NCBI GenBank assembly: GCA_018466975.1 | Contig: CM031556.1 | Coordinates: 4,154,001-4,218,000, forward strand | Direction of reading: 5' to 3' | Source of the DNA: Sparassis latifolia | Lineage: Eukaryota > Basidiomycota > Agaricomycetes > Polyporales > Sparassidaceae | Length of the DNA stretch: 64,000 bases | Part shown: one piece after another, positions 60,956 through 64,000 of the stretch | Numbering within the stretch: position 1 is the first letter of the stretch | Layout of the letters: every line of letters begins with the position of its first letter | Made by a program: the position numbers and the translations under genes | The notes under the pieces: generated by a model | Databases searched by the model: none | Seen by the model: only the letters and a program-made list of their open reading frames with translations | What the model was told of the DNA's origin: nothing

Positions 60956-61514
60956 GTAAATTGTTATAAGACTCCTACAAACTGATACTAGGTGAGCTTT
61001 CAGATTATTATAATGCCTTACAAATAAATGTGAGATGGCATACCAGGCCATTATAAGATCATTATAATACTGAGCAACTTGCTAAAAGTTAGTAAACTAT
61101 GTAGTCAAATATTGTAGGAGTTTACTAGACATTACCAGATCACATTATAGGACATTGTAAGGCCTCTATTAAAAATAAAATGTAGTATGTCAGACTACTG
61201 TGAGACACTTACAAATAAATATTAGATGCCATACTAGAAATCTGATGACATAGTAGACTATTACATATATAAAACTTTCAGACATTTTTTGGATGATGAG
61301 AATGATTTGGGTCATGTGAGACTCTACTCTACTTCTTTTTGCTATTAAATAGATGCCTATTGGAGCAAACACTTCGAAAAAATCTGCAAAAATTATAAAA
61401 ATATTAGAAAAATTGTGGCGTATAGAATCTAAAAATTCTAAGAAACTTCTATCAGATAGTTACCTTGGCATAGGTACATAACATAGTAGGCTGTTAAGGT
61501 GATCCTTGAAGAAT

Positions 61515-61950
61515 GAATATTAATGACTTTTTAGTCATGTTTTTATATAAATTTACAAAATGATGTAGTAATATCATTTTAAAGCCTTTTTGAAGCTGAA
61601 TCTTTTAGAACACATACAAATCACTTTTTAGTGACATTTTTATATAGATTTTATAAAATGACATAGTAATATCATTTTGAAGCCATTTTTCAGCTGAATC
61701 TTTTAGAATGCATACTAGTCACTTTATAGTAATGTTTTTATATATATTTTACAAAATGACATAGTAATATCATTTTATAGCCATTTTTCAACTCAGGTTT
61801 TTAAGATGCATTCTAGTAGTATTGTTTTAAAACAATTTTGAAAATCATTTTTATGAGAGGTATACTAACAATTTTTAGTAACATTCTTATATAGTTTTGA
61901 TAAAAGGACAGCATAATATCATTTTAAAGCCATGTTTTAAATAATCCTAC
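61515..61950. repeat. AT-rich tandem repeat, type 3, unit about 98 nt
   Basis: Units marked by ATATCATTTT.AAGCC near 61571, 61670, 61767 and 61917, each followed by TTTTCAGCTGAATCTTTTAGA and a TTTTTATATA....TTTACAAAATGACAT block. The first three are regular at about 98 nt; the last is more diverged. Confidence 0.8.
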
Positions 61951-62830
61951 TCCGATATACTTAGCAATGTGTTAGACTATTATCAGGCAGCTACAAATAT
62001 AAATTATTATATTCATTATACTATATTATTAACTGATATTAAATGCTATGAAAAAAGTTAGTAGGTGATGTAGCAGACCTATAAGGCTCATGTAATAATG
62101 TAATATATTATTGTTATAAATTGTGTTGCATACTCTTATATACTATTATAAGTTTTTTATAAATTATGATAAGATGACATCTTATAAGTAAGAGTATAAT
62201 ATCATTAGAAGCATACTATATATTACTAAGCAATATACCAGTTATCGAATAACATTATAGACTATTATAATGCTTTTATTTAAAAAACACTAGCATTTTC
62301 TTGTAACTTTTTGTATAAACATATAAATAGCATGCTGGGCTATTATAGTACTGTTGCAAAATGTTTGTAAGTAAAATATTAGATGAATAGCATACTAAAA
62401 TATTGGAATGTAGTTATTAATAATACTTAGAGTATATAGGTAATATTATAAAATATTCTAATGCTCTATTTCTTTTTTATATCTGTATGAAATGAGTTTT
62501 TAAATAGATGCAGTTAAAATAAAAACAAAGTTTCAGAGCTTCAAAAAATTCTACACTAACAAGAAAGACTTGAGTTCTTTATACTCATTAGTCTAACATA
62601 AAATTTTAGTAGATTTTCACCTAAAGTGACTGTTTTGAGTAGATACAAATGGTGAAACCTTTAAATAGATACAGAATAAAATACAAGATGCTATGCAATG
62701 CAATGGATCATTCTTCACAGGTAATTAACTACTAAGAAGTACTATAAAATGATAAATACATGTAAAAACAATTAAATGATGAGAAAAAGGCAGGAACACA
62801 GAACCTCAGAAATTGTTCCTGCCATGCAAA
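61951..62830. other. AT-rich non-coding stretch
   Basis: Very high AT content, no gene, only weak traces of the preceding repeats. Composition switches abruptly to GC-rich at about 62830. Confidence 0.5.
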
Positions 62831-63179
62831 GCAATGGCCCACTCACCACAAGTTAGAGTCGGGCCATCGAATTCGCAGAGGTAGGATGGATGATAGGAGA
62901 GTTAACAAGGTTGACAAGGGTGGGTAGGGCAGCAACTGTACACTGTCATACACAGGTGCTGCTGTCTCGGGGGTGTCCTGGGCGCGATGCCATGGCACTG
63001 CATCGCGGTCCGCTGGCACCATCGAGATTGGCTGCTCGATGGCACAGGAGAGTGGTGGCAGTCCATCGTAGACGTCAGATGCGGGGTGTGTGGTCAGCAG
63101 GGAAGGGGGGTGCGCAAGCAGTGCGCTCGAGTCCATGGGCACCATCAGGTGGTTCATGGCAGGGACAGCAGGGTGCACC

Positions 63180-63840
63180 TCCGAGCATACTGAGACTGCA
63201 TTGTTGTGGATGCACACCCCTCACACCAGTGACATGGCGTGGTGCATCGGCGATGCAGTAACAGGGTGCGTCAGTGATGCAGTGAGCTTCCGGGTCATGG
63301 CACTGGCATGGTGCACCCTTGGTGTTGGCAGCATGGCAGGCGCATCGTCCTGGGTATGCGCCTCTGGCATTGTCGGTGTGGTGTGGTGCATCAGTGATGC
63401 TGTAGGCATTAGCAGTGCTGGGTGCATTTGTGTGTCAGTGCCCGCGTGGCATGCCCTCAGTGCTGGTGGTGTGCCGGGCATGACGTCCACGTCCTGCACC
63501 GCGGCTGCTGTGAGCTTCGTTGCGCAGCTGCAGTGTGTCGGTGTGCTCGGTGCCACCTGCGCTGTTGGGCAGTTGGTGGCTCAGACAGCGAGGCGCATTG
63601 GCATTGGGCTGTCGTGGGCTTGCGCTCTTCATGCTGGTGACGTGGCCGGCGCATCGTCTGCATCCTGTGCTGAGGCTGCTGTGGGTGCGGTCATGCAGCC
63701 ACGCTGCATCGCTGTGCTCGGGTGCATTGGCACTGCGCTATTGTGGTTGCACGCCCCTGGCACTGGTGACATGGCAGGCACATCGTCCATGTCCTGTGTC
63801 ACTGCTGTCATGCGCATGCGTATGCTGTGATGCAGTGGTG
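63180..63840. repeat. GC-rich degenerate tandem repeats
   Basis: Blocks resembling GTGACATGGC.GGC.CATCGTC followed by TCCTG and GCTGCTGTG recur near 63330, 63476, 63645 and 63773, about 130-170 bp apart. GGGTGCATTGGCACTG and GTGGTGCATC..TGATGC.GT are minor sub-repeats. A 246-codon plus frame (63090-63830) and several minus frames run through because stop codons are rare here. On the minus strand the repeat reads like QDxDDAPAxSPxxGA. No domain was recognised. Confidence 0.65.
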
Positions 63841-63931
63841 TCGTGCATGAGAACGTCGGCGCTGTCGACATCGTTGGGTGCCCGGTGAGGTGGGTGCATG
63901 GCAGCGGCGCTGTGAGAGATGGCAGGGCGAG

Positions 63932-64000
63932 CATACCTCGCACATTCTGCTTCCTCAGCTCCTGCTCCTGGTAGCGCTGCGGCCATTCCTGCACCCTCTT
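63932..64000 (-). CDS. Possible partial exon entering from the right edge
   Basis: The minus strand reads RVQEWPQRYQEQELRKQNVR, followed by a GTATGC donor-like site. The charged, helical character differs from the repeats beside it and suggests an exon of a gene lying mostly beyond the window. Too short to assign. Confidence 0.3.

Noticed and set aside
60563..61051. A 162-codon minus frame of RITTKN-like repeats as a protein gene
   Set aside because: Explained by the minisatellite; no start context or flanking exons. Listed as a repeat observation instead.
59690..62830. A CRISPR-like array, because of short repeats with variable spacers
   Set aside because: The host is a eukaryote, units are degenerate and contiguous, and no constant repeat with unique spacers exists.
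63090..63830. A 246-codon plus frame near the right edge
   Set aside because: It lies in GC-rich tandem repeats where stops are rare in every frame; both strands give similar repeat peptides.

Overview
The window is nuclear DNA of a filamentous basidiomycete, most likely a polypore-type agaricomycete. Genes carry many short introns (about 45-100 nt) with GT..AG ends, gene order is dense on both strands, and the families present (DUF6534 membrane proteins, HNH_2 proteins, MYND proteins, fungal O-methyltransferases, P450s) are typical of mushroom-forming fungi. No RNA gene was recognised. Gene structures were read by eye from splice signals and family resemblance, so outer ends are firmer than inner exon edges.

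Left third (1-29.7 kb) is mostly conserved housekeeping. It holds the 3' end of an unknown gene, class I myosin (515-5171), a decayed DUF6534 gene and a decayed alpha/beta-hydrolase gene separated by a 743-bp TIR element (6590-7332), and an EI24-like membrane protein. Next come an ISWI chromatin remodeller (9993-14525), an FHA protein, an O-methyltransferase, a peroxiredoxin-like protein whose CxxC motif is split over 17-nt and 9-nt exons, a MYND protein, an HNH protein, exocyst subunit Exo84 and a mARC-like MOSC protein with two frame breaks.

Middle (30-46 kb) holds two Rossmann-fold NAD(P)-binding proteins (NmrA-like and epimerase-like), a long gene-poor stretch, then a 2.3-2.5 kb segmental duplication (35505-37830 and 38914-41456). 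Each copy has a fragment of an unknown fungal family followed by a Pin1 prolyl isomerase on the opposite strand. The left Pin1 copy is frameshifted but keeps the active-site Cys; the right copy is intact but has Asp there. A 173-bp piece is inverted between the copies, and a second TIR element (38227-38763) with an 8-bp target duplication lies in the spacer. A cytochrome P450 follows, with a relic of its own last exon upstream.

Right third (46-64 kb) holds the ubiquilin Dsk2, two genes of a poorly known fungal family (one a paralogue of the duplicated fragment), and a trypsin-like protease gene broken by one in-frame TGA. From about 56.85 kb base composition turns strongly AT-rich: a 3' LTR relic and several satellite-like repeat families fill 58-62.8 kb. 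At about 62.8 kb it switches back to GC-rich DNA with degenerate tandem repeats.

The strongest unusual signals are the two TIR/TSD elements that appear to belong to one family, the Pin1 duplication with reciprocal damage and Cys-to-Asp change, the micro-exons in the peroxiredoxin-like gene, and the layered AT-rich repeat array.
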